A stretch of 64,000 nucleotides of DNA from CAZIKB01 sp964539665. GTDB lineage: Bacteria > Zhuqueibacterota > Zhuqueibacteria > Oceanimicrobiales > Oceanimicrobiaceae. Of this stretch, positions 63,833-64,000 are shown in pieces (the first letter of the stretch is position 1; every line of letters begins with the position of its first letter). Made by a program: the position numbers and the translations under genes. The DNA lies in assembly GCA_964539665.1 (NCBI GenBank), contig CAZIKB010000008.1, forward strand, positions 1-64,000. Reading direction: 5' to 3'. The notes below the pieces were generated by a model. That model saw only the letters and a list, made by a program, of their open reading frames with translations, had not been told where the DNA came from and searched no databases.

Positions 63833-64000
63833 TTACTCTTCAGAAAGGGTTAGAATAATAGGATCAAGCTTACAAAATTGAATTTTGCTGTCAACAGTCA
63901 ACTCTCTGCTACCTTTGAGCGGATTGTCTTCGTCATTAATAAAAGTACCATTAGCGCTGCCTTCATCAACAATTGTAATTTTAGAATCTGAAATGAAATA
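63833..64000 (-). CDS. FHA-domain protein, C-terminal part (cut by window edge)
   Basis: The last 55 codons read ISDSKITIVDEGSANGTFIN followed by DEDNPLKGSRELTVDSKIQF, the C-terminal half of an FHA phosphothreonine-binding domain (SANGTFIN). The order FHA - PBP - FtsW - PP2C mirrors the actinobacterial FHA/PP2C/RodA/PbpA/PknB cluster and implies phospho-control of wall growth. Confidence 0.8.
   Translation of the reverse strand, partial: YFISDSKITIVDEGSANGTFINDEDNPLKGSRELTVDSKIQFCKLDPIILTLSEE

Noticed and set aside
1..64000. tRNA, rRNA and riboswitches
   Set aside because: None recognised by eye; short or degenerate ones could be missed without a covariance search.

Overview
The window reads as a chromosomal segment of an uncultured-type, Gram-negative, heterotrophic bacterium of the FCB group (Calditrichota / KSB1 / Ignavibacteria-like). 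The basis is a type IX secretion sorting tail (PNPFNP motif, gene at 39889), TonB receptors and other secreted proteins with carboxypeptidase-regulatory-like domains, many outer-membrane beta-barrels, and secreted M14 and S9 peptidases. I cannot place it more precisely from sequence alone. I see no rRNA, tRNA, CRISPR array or complete transposase.

Region 1 (56-14504, all minus strand) is a large copper/silver resistance locus. In transcription order it holds a small Cys protein, CusC, CusB, CusA, a second small Cys protein, a 51-aa CcmF-like micro-gene, a DUF3047 protein, a CcmH-like protein, a degenerate HMA-like secreted protein, a small YHS protein, a YHS-HMA-HMA CopA ATPase, two Met-rich secreted proteins and a DUF2231 membrane protein with a His-rich tail. 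Region 2 (14658-35751) is a metabolic and peptidolytic stretch: an Lrp regulator with an EamA transporter, envelope proteins, an S9 peptidase, IolG, patatin, an amidohydrolase split by an in-frame TGA, an enolase-superfamily enzyme, DinB proteins (one damaged), an M14 peptidase and a TonB receptor. Short hairpin repeats lie between these genes.

Region 3 (about 36334-40787) is the most unusual part. Four promoterless plus-strand ORFs are each followed at once by an integron-type attC palindrome. They encode TIR-helical, Zn-finger/VRR-NUC nuclease, unknown-TIR, and a T9SS-sorted secreted protein. No integron integrase is in the window, so this is a CALIN-like cassette array, probably carrying anti-phage genes. 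A near-identical 38-bp repeat brackets it.

Region 4 (40868-47777) holds a large M14 peptidase, membrane proteins, a sodium:solute symporter with a small partner, and an M20 peptidase, consistent with peptide or amino-acid use. Region 5 (48240-51365) holds a small Cys/Met-rich protein, decayed gene fragments, a MarR regulator with a clear sigma70-type promoter, arsenite methyltransferase ArsM, and repeats. Region 6 (51618-59839) holds a squalene/phytoene synthase-like enzyme, a YciI-like protein, an outer-membrane barrel + ABC ATPase + two FtsX-type permeases + LolA-like protein export system (interrupted by a four-helix-bundle-protein pseudogene element), and an epoxide-hydrolase-like enzyme. 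Region 7 (59858-64000, minus) is a cell-wall growth operon: FHA protein (cut by the window edge), PBP2-type transpeptidase, FtsW/RodA glycosyltransferase and a PP2C phosphatase.
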